Origin: an uncultured Mycoplasmatota bacterium | Lineage (GTDB): Bacteria; Bacillota_I; Bacilli_A; RF39; UBA660 | Length of the DNA stretch: 35,342 bases | Direction of reading: 5' to 3' | Assembly: GCA_900549625.1 (NCBI GenBank) | Contig: URPE01000010.1 | Span: 1 to 35,342 of the forward strand | Shown: positions 15,812 to 24,870 of the stretch, piece after piece | Layout of the letters: each line of letters starts with the position of its first letter | How positions within the stretch are numbered: the first letter of the stretch is position 1 | Program-made: the position numbers and the translations under genes | The notes under the pieces: model-generated | Database searches by the model: none | What the model was told of the DNA's origin: nothing | Seen by the model: only the letters and a program-made list of their open reading frames with translations

Positions 15812-15896
15812 TTGACGAATAGTTCAAACTATTTAGTTTGAACTTGATATATAGAATCAATCGAAAGATTGATTTTTTTGTATCTTACAAAGAAAT
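15801..15896 (+). repeat. Left copy of the tRNA-Cys island flanking repeat
   Basis: The last bases of tRNA-Cys, the hairpins and following sequence. The 42-base core (15855-15896) matches 23301-23342 with one mismatch; the preceding 50 bases match only loosely. Confidence 0.55.
15821..15879 (+). terminator. Double hairpin terminator after tRNA-Cys
   Basis: An 11-bp hairpin (AGTTCAAACTA/TAGTTTGAACT, 15821-15844) is followed by AATCAATC-GAAA-GATTGATT (15855-15874) and a T-run. The second hairpin recurs nearly unchanged at 23301-23320. Confidence 0.7.
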
Positions 15897-15920
15897 CATC
15901 CTAAAGAAAGGATGGTGTTT

Positions 15921-16459
15921 ATGATTAATAATATCAAACAGGAAATACCTATTGATGAATTGCTTAAAAAGAAATTAGAGTTTATTTGTGATTTTTGTAA
16001 TACTACTCCTACATTTATAAATGGAAGTATTAGAAAAATTGATAAATCTAATTTGGCTTATGTTGAACCTCACAAAGTAATTATCAATAATATAATGTTT
16101 CTTGTTTTTAATTATTCTAATAATGTTTATACCAAAAACTTTGGTAATAAAATGAAAAATATTATTGATATAAATAATTTGTTGCCTGAGGAAATTGACA
16201 AAACTATAAGTAGACTAAGAATTGCATTAAAGATTGTTAAACGCAGAAAAAATACTAATTTTAAATTTGCAAACAATGAAAAAGAGAAACTTATTTGTCC
16301 TCACCGTAAATCGAAGAATGTTAATAAAAATAGCCATGACAAAAATAAAGTTCAAACCTATATTTGTAAGGATTGTTTAAAAAGCATAAATCAAAAAAGA
16401 AAGAATCAGCTGAAGATTTTTATACAGATAAAAAAGATAAAGAAAAAGATGATGGCTAA
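15921..16459 (+). pseudogene. Zinc-ribbon transposase-like fragment, probably frameshifted
   Basis: From the ATG at 15921 (AAAGG about 10 bases upstream) the frame runs through an ICDFC pair and then ICPHRKSKNV and YICKDCLKSINQKR. The latter is the zinc ribbon seen at the N-terminus of IS1595-like transposases, although the second Cys of CPHC has become Arg. After about 16405 the frame degenerates and runs antisense into the next gene. In the +1 frame a plausible ending (ESAEDFYTDKKDKEKDDG) stops at 16459, exactly adjacent to the stop of the convergent gene. I read it as a truncated or frameshifted insertion-sequence remnant. The catalytic DDE domain is absent. Confidence 0.45.
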
Positions 16460-17479
16460 TCACTTTAAGTTATCGTCTTCAGTTATTTTTATATTTGTTC
16501 CGTCAAATTTATATATATTAGGTATCATTACATTTTTCTCTTTAAGCAAATCTTCTTGGCTAATATCTAATGATTGTTCTATTGTAGGGCTAGTATTAAC
16601 CATTACATATTTACTATTTATAGTATCTATAAATTTAGAAGCATTGTCATTATTTTCAGTAAATATAGATGAACAATATTTTGAACTATTATAATTTATA
16701 TATGTTATTGCCTCATCAATGTCTTCAACAAATATTGCATTATCTGCTTTAATTTTTAAACTACTATTTATATAAATATTAACATTTAATTTTTGAATTA
16801 TTATTTTTTTAATAAAATCAATGTCCTTTAAAGAATCTATATAAATATCATAGTTTTGATAACCGGATACAATAGTTTCCGTTGTACACTCACTTACATA
16901 TTTATTTATAAACTCATTATCTCCTATAATAACAGTCTTATTTATGGATTTAAAATTATCAAAAAATTCACTAGAACGCATTGTTATAGAATGTTGGAAC
17001 ATTTCTTTTTTTAAGTTTTCTTTTTCTAAAATTGTTTGAATTAGATTTATCAATAAACCATTAGTTCCACCCATATAACCATTATAAGCAAATATCATTG
17101 TGTTATGAGTTAATAAACCTAATAATATCATTTCTAACATAGTATATGTATTACCATCAAACATAACTAATACAACACCAAGTTTTGTATATAACCTTGA
17201 AGAAAGAAGTTGATTATTCATTAAAGAAATCTTATCTTTTAATTTTATTAAAGGATCTACACCTTCATATTTTTTTAATATTTTATCTATTAAATTATTG
17301 TCTAATTTAAATCCATTTTTGTTGTTTATATCAATCTCATTCGTACTTTCAAATAATTTAATATTTTCTCTTATTGCCTTTGCAATATTTGAAACTAATT
17401 CTTTTTCATAATTATACTTATTATTTCTATTTGCTATTAAAGACTTATTTATAATATTTTTTACACTATCTTGCTCCAT
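16460..17479 (-). CDS. Aldehyde-dehydrogenase-fold protein lacking the catalytic cysteine
   Basis: This 339-residue protein resembles gamma-glutamyl phosphate reductase (ProA) and the ALDH superfamily. It has KLGVVLVMFDGNTYTMLEMI (compare PLGVIGVIYExRP in ProA), YDIYIDSLKDIDF where ProA has CHIYVDxxADLD, and a C-terminal SSIFTENNDNASKFIDTINS resembling the ALDH helix-strand pattern. Where ProA has the active-site VCNAAE, this protein reads IYINSSLK, so the catalytic Cys is lost. It is therefore probably not an active dehydrogenase. The ATG at 17479 is preferred to that at 17500 because AAAGGGG lies about 9 bases before it. It overlaps the giant upstream gene by 14 bases, so the two are co-translated. 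Confidence 0.5.
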   Translation of the reverse strand: MEQDSVKNIINKSLIANRNNKYNYEKELVSNIAKAIRENIKLFESTNEIDINNKNGFKLDNNLIDKILKKYEGVDPLIKLKDKISLMNNQLLSSRLYTKLGVVLVMFDGNTYTMLEMILLGLLTHNTMIFAYNGYMGGTNGLLINLIQTILEKENLKKEMFQHSITMRSSEFFDNFKSINKTVIIGDNEFINKYVSECTTETIVSGYQNYDIYIDSLKDIDFIKKIIIQKLNVNIYINSSLKIKADNAIFVEDIDEAITYINYNSSKYCSSIFTENNDNASKFIDTINSKYVMVNTSPTIEQSLDISQEDLLKEKNVMIPNIYKFDGTNIKITEDDNLK

Positions 17480-20400
17480 GTGATAAACCCCTTTCTTCAT
17501 CTATTTCTGTTTCTAAATTTATAGCCTTATTGCACATTTCAAGTTGTTCTTGGCTTAAATAACTTATATTAAATTTCTTACCTTTTACAGCAATTTGCTC
17601 TATTGCCATTCTTATTTGCATTGCAACTTTATCAGTAATATCAACTTGTTTTCCTTGATTGTTGAATGAAGTATTATATAAGATATCTCCTACTATTACT
17701 TCTTCGTTTGTCGTATCATATATTATAGCAAAATTGGCATTCATTATAATTCTTGTTGTTTCAGGATTTAATCCATAGTTATATGCAATATCTGAAACAA
17801 TTTTGTCTGTTTCATCTGATTGAGTTCTTCCAGAATAACCATCTCCTTTTGTTGCAAGTTCAAGTCTTTGTAGCATTAATACATCTTGTTGCTTTGTATT
17901 ACTATTATCGTGAATTACAAATTCATCAGAATATATTGCTGGAACTTCATAATCAGATGCTATAACATCCTGCTCTCCTGCTACAATATATTGTCCTTCA
18001 AGATGATCGTGATCATATAGATGGTGACTTCCATCAACAGGTGATGTATAAGGTAATGGCTCAACTAATTTGCCTGAATCTTTAACAGCATTTCTCATCA
18101 AAGATTCTTTAATATCATTATAACCTGTTCCCACAGTAACTTTTCCTAATTTTAACGCTTCATATTGTTCCTCAGTTATTTTTCCTTCTTCAAGTAATTT
18201 TCTAAATTCTACTTCATCCTTTTCCATTAGTTCTTGTGCGACTCGTTGATATAATGCATATATAGTATCAGTAAACTGTTCTCTGCTCATTCCATTTCTA
18301 ACTGCATTAGTAAAGGCTTTTTCAGGAATCTCAATATTATCAAAGCATAATACATTTTGATTTCTCCAAACCCAACTTTGAGCAATAGGTCTTCCTTCTT
18401 TATCTCTAATATATAATATTCTTCCCGTTTTATCTACTGCACTATGTGTCATACAAGATTCTGCAGCATTACCTAATTCTTGACAGCAATCCGTTAATTT
18501 GCCAATAACTAGTGCCATTGGGTCATCTAATCTTATCATCTCACAAATATATTCATCTGTTTCAAAATGTACTCTAGGTATAGTGCTAAATACTCTCATT
18601 TTAGCATAATTATAAATCCGCTGTAATCGTTCAAAATCTTGCTGATTATACCCACGTTCCGAAACTTTTTCTGCAAGTATTATATTACCTACTTGCACAT
18701 CTGTATAACTATTAGATTTTACATATGCCATTGCTAAATCCAAAGTTAAAACCAAATTGCTATTGATTGCCCTTATTTCAGACCATTGTTTTTGCATAGA
18801 ACTAATATATGCTATATATTCATCAGAAGATAGTATTGTATCCATATTTTTTAAGATAAAATCTCTAAAATCAGGCTCATATTTCATTTCAAAACCGCCA
18901 AATAATTTATGTGCCTTATCTGCTGTTAATATCGTTGAAACATTAGAGTCTTCCATTATATTTCTTAAAGTTTGAACTATATTCTTATTTTGTTGAGAAT
19001 TTATTTTTAGTGAGTATGTACTATCTTCATTTTGACCATAACATTGTTGTATCAATGCTAATTGTTTACTATATTCTTCTACCATCTTTGAATTGGGATT
19101 ATCTCCCAAAGATGAGATTTGTTTTTGTATAAAATCTAACATTCTTTGCATATCTTGCGTTGAAAGTGATTTTGGAATATCAGAGAATAATTGCATTGCT
19201 TTATTAAATCCATCCATATCATTATCAAATACTCCAAAGCACATACTTGCTTTTAATAATGCGGCTTTTGAATCTTCGTTAATATTGTGTCTTTCAATTC
19301 TCATTAGTTGTGACCATTTCTTACCAGAAGCAACAAATTTATCTGCTTGTTCAAAAGGAAATTCTTTCATAACAACGTGATGTGGAACAAAATGAAGTTT
19401 ATCATACCAATCAGATAATACCTCAAATTTATTTTCGCTTAACATTTGCATAACAGATTCTGGATTTTTCATTCCTATTCTTAAAGACTCTTGTTCTCCA
19501 TACTTTTCAAATAATTTTTCTAAACCACGAATACCTATATTTCTCTTTTTAAGACTCAACAATACATTTTTTCCTTCAAGATAAGGAAGCCAATCTCTAT
19601 GTTGTCTTAAAAATTCAAATGTTAAAGGAGTATTAAATGTATAATTATAGAAAACTTCTTTCAATTCATCTGGTGCATTTTCATCAAGGAATAACTCTGG
19701 GTGTTCTTGACCAATTATTGTTCTTGCACTTTCATTATAGGCAATTCTTTTTACTATTATTGCTTCTGCCATCTGTTGTCTTATAATATTGTCTAATTCG
19801 CCTATACTATTGCTATTTATACTATCAATATTTATTTGGCAACCTGCTATATATGAACCATATTTATCAAACAATTCAAATACTCTATTATTATCAAGCC
19901 CTAATTGTTTGCACTTTCTAACAAATGCATTAACATTCATATCACATACAGATCCAATATCTTTTCCTTGCAAAAACTGCTTCCATTCTGGATGACTTTG
20001 TATTATTTCTGGACTAATTTTTCTTTGATAAAATAAATTTTGTAATTCTTCCGGAACATTTTCATCTAAAAATATATCAGAATATTTTTCTATAAATTCT
20101 TTTGGCATATTCTTATTATTATAATATAATTGTCTATTTTTAATTGAGTTATATATATTTGTAATTAAACGTTCATATTGTTCTTCTTTTCCAAGAGAAA
20201 CATCAATACTAAAATTAAAATTATTTATACAATGTCCATATTTAGATATAAAATCTAATACTTCTTCTTTTGAAAATTTAATTCCTAATGCTTCATATAA
20301 ATTCATTTGTCGAGCATAAGAATAACCGTTTCCATCTTGGTCATTTAAATTGTCAACACTTACATTTTGGTTTTTTAAGCATTTACTTAAATCTACTTTC

Positions 20401-22490
20401 ATTAAGAATGGAATCCACTCTGGGTGTTCTTGTATATCTTTTGCACCTAATAAAGTATAATAATTTCCCCAATAATTTCTTCCATAAAACACAAATTGCA
20501 ATTCTTTTGGTGCATTCTCATCAAGGAATAACTCTGGGTGTTCACTTTTAAAACTTTGTGGTAGCGTCCTTAAATCAAATAATCTATCATTATTTTTACC
20601 AAGCATATCATAAATATACTGATTCATTTGTTGTTCATAATTATCCCCACTTATCTGGGATATGAATTCTGTCAATTTCTCATTATCACAATCAATAGAA
20701 GATATAATCTGTGATACAGACTTTCCATATTTAGAGCATATACCTAAAAACTTTTCGCTACCAACTTGTTGATAGAACTCATTTAATTGCCAATTATTTT
20801 TACTTATAATTAGACTTTTATTTGCCAATGCAGGAAGTAAAAATGGGTTTTTATTTAATATTTCAAAAAGTAAATCGGTTTTTCCATTAAAACCATCTTC
20901 CAAGCGTTCTATAAGTTGCGATTTATCTTCTTCTTTCATATTTTTTAATAATGTATCTAACATATTGTAATCAAGGAATTCAATTGGATAAAGTGTACTT
21001 AATTCTCTTTTGTTTTTTATTAGTATTTGTATTGCAGAATTATCATCAGAAACTCTCATCTGATGTATCATTTGACCAAATACAGTTGTTAATTGTTGCT
21101 CATCAGTAATAAGAGCATCTTCTCCGATTACACTAGCATACTTTACCATTTTTTGAAGCAATGTATTACTTGAATAAGATTCGTCTGTTCTTTCTAATAT
21201 CATATTATTTTTTCTATTGAATTCAACAATATTTTCAAATCCACATCTTTGAACAAAATCTCTTAAATTTGCGTCTTCAAAGATTTCTTCAATAAGAACA
21301 TATTGAGAAAAAGCATATAATTCATCTAAATTATAATTGCTTCTTGCCCATGCATTAGTATTCAAAGCATTTCGTATAGAACTAGATATAATATCTGGTA
21401 GTTTTTGTTGTGATATTTGTGCTAGTCTTTCTTCTTCATAGGCATATTTAGATAAATAACTTTCTACTATATTATCATATTCTTGTGGAATTTGTTCAAT
21501 GAATTTCCATACATCTCCAAAGACTTTATTAACTGCCATAATTCCATTAGATGAGTGTGTACCAAATTCCAAATCTTTTGTTTTTAAAACTTCACTATGA
21601 TATCTAATTTCACGAATAAACAACTTACCGCCATAATAATCTTCAACAACTTTTTCTGGAAGTTCTCCTTCTTTTATAAAAACATTTGGAAAACTATCAA
21701 TCATTTCTTTTGGAAGAACATCAAAGGATGGAAGTTTTTTTGAATAGCTGTGTTTAATTTCATCTATAATTTGTCTATATACAAAATGCTTTGCTTCTTC
21801 ATAAGTTCCAGACTTATCAAAAGGTTTTTCTGACCCAAAATTAAAATTATCATAAAAATATGAATTTTCTTTTTTTTCAAAAGTAATAGCATTAACAAAT
21901 TCTGGATTTTCATCAAAAAATCTAATTGCATTTTCAAATCCTATTGCTTCAATTAATTTGTGAGAAGGACTAGAATATGCATTTGAAAATGAATGTTCAC
22001 TAACACATTTTCTTAAAGCAGGATATTCAATTAAATCTGAAAATGCTAATTTTTTATCATAAAATAATTGCCTAACTTCTACAGGAATTGATTCATCAGG
22101 AAAATATTCTGGATGTGCTTTCACATATTCAGCATCAAATGTAGTTTCATCATAATCTAATGCTTGAATTCCTCTAATATTACATCCTTGTAAATTGATA
22201 CTATCATATTCTATACCAGCCAACAACGAAAAATCTATATTAGCGTGTACTTTTGACAAATCTAATTCACCATCAATAAAAATGTATAATCCTCTCCATT
22301 CTTCAAATGGGATATCACTTAAATTTGATGATAATAATCTGTCTTGTAAAGATTTATATTCTCTTAAAAATTTTTCTTCTTCACTTCGGTCTTGATTTCC
22401 AGAACTATATCTTTGTTCTGTTAATTCAATTAGATTTAACATTGAATTTTTAATTTTTCTAAATTGTTCTAAAGTTAATTTTTGAATCAT
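17466..22490 (-). CDS. 1674-residue repeat protein of unknown function
   Basis: I do not recognise this protein by name. It is cytoplasmic in character: no signal, no membrane helix. A recurring module of about 50 residues reads HPELFLDENAPxELxxxFY, then HPEWxxFLxGKD. Clear copies lie near residues 645-700, 797-848 and 922-980, with divergent ones near 127-170 and 262-310. The C-terminal third is different. It contains TDCCQELGNAAESCMTH (C1335, C1336, C1346, H1349), then GRPIAQSWVWR and LCFDNIEIP (to about 1388), which look like a conserved metal-binding or catalytic module. A His-rich HHLYDHDHLEGQY follows near 1485. It is the first gene of a two-gene unit with the ALDH-like gene, in the tRNA-Cys island. 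The ribosome site is weak (TTAGGTTGG). Confidence 0.6.
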   Translation of the reverse strand: MIQKLTLEQFRKIKNSMLNLIELTEQRYSSGNQDRSEEEKFLREYKSLQDRLLSSNLSDIPFEEWRGLYIFIDGELDLSKVHANIDFSLLAGIEYDSINLQGCNIRGIQALDYDETTFDAEYVKAHPEYFPDESIPVEVRQLFYDKKLAFSDLIEYPALRKCVSEHSFSNAYSSPSHKLIEAIGFENAIRFFDENPEFVNAITFEKKENSYFYDNFNFGSEKPFDKSGTYEEAKHFVYRQIIDEIKHSYSKKLPSFDVLPKEMIDSFPNVFIKEGELPEKVVEDYYGGKLFIREIRYHSEVLKTKDLEFGTHSSNGIMAVNKVFGDVWKFIEQIPQEYDNIVESYLSKYAYEEERLAQISQQKLPDIISSSIRNALNTNAWARSNYNLDELYAFSQYVLIEEIFEDANLRDFVQRCGFENIVEFNRKNNMILERTDESYSSNTLLQKMVKYASVIGEDALITDEQQLTTVFGQMIHQMRVSDDNSAIQILIKNKRELSTLYPIEFLDYNMLDTLLKNMKEEDKSQLIERLEDGFNGKTDLLFEILNKNPFLLPALANKSLIISKNNWQLNEFYQQVGSEKFLGICSKYGKSVSQIISSIDCDNEKLTEFISQISGDNYEQQMNQYIYDMLGKNNDRLFDLRTLPQSFKSEHPELFLDENAPKELQFVFYGRNYWGNYYTLLGAKDIQEHPEWIPFLMKVDLSKCLKNQNVSVDNLNDQDGNGYSYARQMNLYEALGIKFSKEEVLDFISKYGHCINNFNFSIDVSLGKEEQYERLITNIYNSIKNRQLYYNNKNMPKEFIEKYSDIFLDENVPEELQNLFYQRKISPEIIQSHPEWKQFLQGKDIGSVCDMNVNAFVRKCKQLGLDNNRVFELFDKYGSYIAGCQINIDSINSNSIGELDNIIRQQMAEAIIVKRIAYNESARTIIGQEHPELFLDENAPDELKEVFYNYTFNTPLTFEFLRQHRDWLPYLEGKNVLLSLKKRNIGIRGLEKLFEKYGEQESLRIGMKNPESVMQMLSENKFEVLSDWYDKLHFVPHHVVMKEFPFEQADKFVASGKKWSQLMRIERHNINEDSKAALLKASMCFGVFDNDMDGFNKAMQLFSDIPKSLSTQDMQRMLDFIQKQISSLGDNPNSKMVEEYSKQLALIQQCYGQNEDSTYSLKINSQQNKNIVQTLRNIMEDSNVSTILTADKAHKLFGGFEMKYEPDFRDFILKNMDTILSSDEYIAYISSMQKQWSEIRAINSNLVLTLDLAMAYVKSNSYTDVQVGNIILAEKVSERGYNQQDFERLQRIYNYAKMRVFSTIPRVHFETDEYICEMIRLDDPMALVIGKLTDCCQELGNAAESCMTHSAVDKTGRILYIRDKEGRPIAQSWVWRNQNVLCFDNIEIPEKAFTNAVRNGMSREQFTDTIYALYQRVAQELMEKDEVEFRKLLEEGKITEEQYEALKLGKVTVGTGYNDIKESLMRNAVKDSGKLVEPLPYTSPVDGSHHLYDHDHLEGQYIVAGEQDVIASDYEVPAIYSDEFVIHDNSNTKQQDVLMLQRLELATKGDGYSGRTQSDETDKIVSDIAYNYGLNPETTRIIMNANFAIIYDTTNEEVIVGDILYNTSFNNQGKQVDITDKVAMQIRMAIEQIAVKGKKFNISYLSQEQLEMCNKAINLETEIDEERGLSHGAR

Positions 22491-22618
22491 TTATAATACA
22501 CCAACCTAACAATCTACTTTTCACTATCACTATTATAATACTGAACTATCATCATAAGTAATTATAACATTATTTTCATTAGTTTTATCTATTTTATTTG
22601 AGATTACAGTAAAAATGA

Positions 22619-22694
22619 TTGACAAGCCAATATATTTTTGATACGATTCAATCGTGAGCACTGGAAATGACTAAGGTTATCCAGTCTTTTTTTG
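22619..22694 (+). ncRNA. Possible very short transcription unit (promoter plus terminator)
   Basis: TTGACA (22619-22624), 17 bases, TACGAT (22642-22647), then a hairpin ACTGGA/TCCAGT (about 22660-22686) followed by seven T. The predicted RNA is only about 40 bases, from about 22654 to 22694. No open frame is inside. It may be a true small RNA or the remains of a leader. Confidence 0.35.
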
Positions 22695-22785
22695 TATATT
22701 TATATTATTATTGCCTATATTAAAAATGTAGGAATTCAATTTCCTGCTAGCAAGCGCACAAAAGAATAACCTTTTGTGCCTTTTT
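22692..22785 (+). ncRNA. Second possible small transcript with strong terminator
   Basis: A promoter-like TTGTAT (22692-22697)-N18-TATATT (22716-22721) precedes a palindromic GGAATTCAATTTCC. A perfect 9-bp terminator hairpin, GCACAAAAG/CTTTTGTGC (22756-22779), then has a T-run. No coding frame is present. The terminator is clear, the transcript is conjecture. Confidence 0.35.
22756..22785 (+). terminator. Rho-independent terminator
   Basis: A perfect 9-bp stem (GCACAAAAG/CTTTTGTGC), 6-base loop AATAAC and tail CTTTTT. No plus-strand gene precedes it within the island. Confidence 0.7.
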
Positions 22786-22801
22786 CTGATACAATAATTG
22801 C

Positions 22802-23161
22802 ATGAAAAGATGATTATATGTCAGACAAATATTAGAAGCAAATAACTATTATTTTATTATGGGCTATAAGTTTGCTTTTAAAAATAATGATGGTACTTAT
22901 AAAAAGAATACTTCCTTTGAAGACATATACTCATTATACATTTTTGATAAAATGTTAAAATTAGTTATTTTAGATCCAATACTTGAAATAAAGCAGAAAT
23001 TAAAAACTATTTATACAAATAATTATAGTTCAAGATATGGTTTTAAAACTGATGATATTTTGAATAATAATAATTATGATATTTCTAACAGTTATTTATC
23101 AGATACATTATCTAATTTAAGTAAACAATTAAATGATTTTGAAAAACTAAAAAATTTATAA
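22802..23161 (+). pseudogene. Abi_2 (AbiD/AbiF-type) abortive-infection protein remnant
   Basis: The frame begins MKR, meets an in-frame TGA (22811-22813), then continues LYVRQILEANNYYFIMGYKF and FKNNDGTYKKNTSFEDIYSL, YIFDKMLKLVILD. This follows the Abi_2 family pattern (NYYxxxGYxxxF, tSFExIyxLYxFDrxLr). It ends early at 23161, before the family's C-terminal region with its conserved basic residues and Asn-Pro-His segment. Both ends are damaged, so it is unlikely to act in phage defence now. It is the rightmost gene-like item of the tRNA-Cys island. Confidence 0.65.
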
Positions 23162-23246
23162 AGCAATCTAATTAAAGATATTTATGGTATATTATCAGCA
23201 GTGAATTTATTTATCACGTCATAGCAAAAAAGTTATAGATATCTAC

Positions 23247-23342
23247 GACACTCGCTCCAATTAAAAATTATTCGAACTACTTAGGTTGACCTTGATATAA
23301 AATCAATCGAAAGATTGATTTTTTTGTGTCTTACAAAGAAAT
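23247..23342 (+). repeat. Right copy of the tRNA-Cys island flanking repeat
   Basis: The core 23301-23342 repeats 15855-15896 with one mismatch, including the AATCAATC-GAAA-GATTGATT terminator. The upstream part (CTCGCTCCA, TTCGAACTA, TTGACCTTGATAT) is a degraded version of the tRNA-Cys end and first hairpin. It fits an old attachment-site copy. Confidence 0.5.
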
Positions 23343-23408
23343 GATAAATTAATATCTTAAAAAATGAAGTATCATTATTACTCCATTAATTTAAATAAAA
23401 TCACACTA

Positions 23409-23711
23409 CTAGTTGTAAGGGTCATATTCTTTAATTTCTATTATATCACTTATTAAAATTTTTTCTTTATCAAGACTTAATAAAGCATCATTTGTTCTAC
23501 CTACTAAAGATATAACTTTACTGCCATTTTTCGTTGTTACTAAAACATCTTTTTTATAAACAAAATTCCTACTATGAAAGATATCATTAATTTTTTGTAT
23601 GACACTTTTAGTGTTTTGGCTTTCTTCGCTTAGTTTGCTGTAAAATAATTGTTTATTATTCTGTAAATCTTTGTCAATTGGACTTACATATACTTTAGGT
23701 AATTTTTTCAT
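23409..23711 (-). CDS. Small conserved-looking protein of unknown function
   Basis: I do not recognise this 100-residue protein. It is lysine-rich and soluble. The N-terminus reads MKKLPKVYVSPIDKDL and the second half is a compact beta-rich stretch (KDVLVTTKNGSKVISLVGRT, NDALLSL, KILISDIIEI), like a small barrel. An excellent ribosome site (AGAAGGAGAG) lies about 8 bases before the ATG, which supports it as a real gene. It diverges from the RodA-like gene, with only about 60 bases between the starts. Nothing further can be said of its role. Confidence 0.65.
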   Translation of the reverse strand: MKKLPKVYVSPIDKDLQNNKQLFYSKLSEESQNTKSVIQKINDIFHSRNFVYKKDVLVTTKNGSKVISLVGRTNDALLSLDKEKILISDIIEIKEYDPYN

Positions 23712-23772
23712 ATATTCACTCTCCTTCTATATTTTATGATTAAAAAAACAAAATTTGAAACATAATAAAAAT

Positions 23773-24864
23773 ATGAAGAAAATTAATCTAATAAGACATA
23801 TTCTATTTTTTATATTTATGATAATACTTTGTGGCATAAGTCTTGCCCTTATGTATCACGCAAAGTTTATTAGTCCTATTTATAAGGAACATTTCGCACA
23901 TCAATGTCTTTGGTTTACAATAGGCTTTTTGATAATTATTATAACCCATTTCATAGATACTGATTTATTTTTTAAATATAGTTTTTGGCTTTACATCATA
24001 AATTTACTACTTCTAGTTTTAGTTTTAATAATGGGTGAAAATATAAACGGCTCAAAAGCTTGGCTTAATTTAAAATACTTTAGCTTTCAACCTAGTGAAA
24101 TCATGAAATTAAGTTTAACATTATACGTTAGTCAATTAGTTGTTAAGACCAGGACTAGTAATTTTAAAGATGAATTATTATTACTAGGAAAAGTTTTAAT
24201 TATCTTTTTACTACCATCTATATTGGTTTTTCTAGAACCTGATACAGGAGCTTTAATCTTTTATGCTATAATATGCTTAATTTGTTTATATTCATCTAAT
24301 ATTCATAAATGGTGGTTTGTAATGCTTACACTTATCTTTATAAGTAGCATAGCCCTTTTTTTCTACGCTTATTTTTATCAAAAAGATTTGTTAATTTCTT
24401 TAATTGGTACAACTTTCTTTTATCGTGTTGAAAGACTATTTAATTTTCGAAGTGGCATGCAAATCGAAAATGCCTTAATAGCTATTGGCTCGGCCCCCTT
24501 TTATAAACTATCTTTAACGAGTGTTGGTATTTATATTCCAGAAAGTCCAACAGATTTTGCCTTTGCTCTTACAAGTAATGTTTTTGGCATTATCGGTAAT
24601 ATTATTATTTTACTTTCTTTTCTTTTTATGGATTCATATTTAATTAGTTATAACACGCATCTTAAAAAAGAAAAGAAAGTATTTGCAAAAACTTTTTTAG
24701 GGATATTTTTAATGAGTCAAATTATTAACATAAGCATGAATCTAGGTCTTATCCCCATTATTGGCATACCACTTCCCTTTGTTAGTTATGGCGGTTCATC
24801 TACTATTACACTATTTCTATTTATAGGTATTATTTTTAGCAATAAAAAAGTTCTAAAACTCTAG
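23773..24864 (+). CDS. rodA: RodA/FtsW-family (SEDS) peptidoglycan polymerase
   Basis: This multi-pass membrane glycosyltransferase polymerises lipid II during wall elongation or division. The product is 363 residues with about ten hydrophobic segments. Family signatures are NGSKAWL, FQPSEIMKLSL, EPDTGAL, ESPTDFAFAL and, near the C-terminus, NLGLIPIIGIPLPFVSYGGS. The PSEIMKLSL and PDTGA forms are closer to RodA than FtsW, but no MreC/MreD genes are adjacent. An in-frame TTG at 23755 is an alternative start. Neither start has a clear ribosome site, which is unusual here. Its 3' end overlaps the convergent arylsulfotransferase-like gene by 12 bases, within a shared terminator. Confidence 0.88.
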   Translation: MKKINLIRHILFFIFMIILCGISLALMYHAKFISPIYKEHFAHQCLWFTIGFLIIIITHFIDTDLFFKYSFWLYIINLLLLVLVLIMGENINGSKAWLNLKYFSFQPSEIMKLSLTLYVSQLVVKTRTSNFKDELLLLGKVLIIFLLPSILVFLEPDTGALIFYAIICLICLYSSNIHKWWFVMLTLIFISSIALFFYAYFYQKDLLISLIGTTFFYRVERLFNFRSGMQIENALIAIGSAPFYKLSLTSVGIYIPESPTDFAFALTSNVFGIIGNIIILLSFLFMDSYLISYNTHLKKEKKVFAKTFLGIFLMSQIINISMNLGLIPIIGIPLPFVSYGGSSTITLFLFIGIIFSNKKVLKL

Positions 24865-24870
24865 AACTTT
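24847..24870. terminator. Shared terminator within overlapping 3' ends
   Basis: AAAGTTCTA and TAGAACTTT form a 9-bp stem with loop AAACTC. The stop codons of both convergent genes lie inside it. The T-run is good on the minus strand (six T), weaker on the plus strand. Confidence 0.65.

Noticed and set aside
16460..16694. Extension of the 15921 reading frame to 16694
   Set aside because: The last 80 codons lie antisense to the ALDH-like gene and lose all similarity to a zinc-ribbon transposase.
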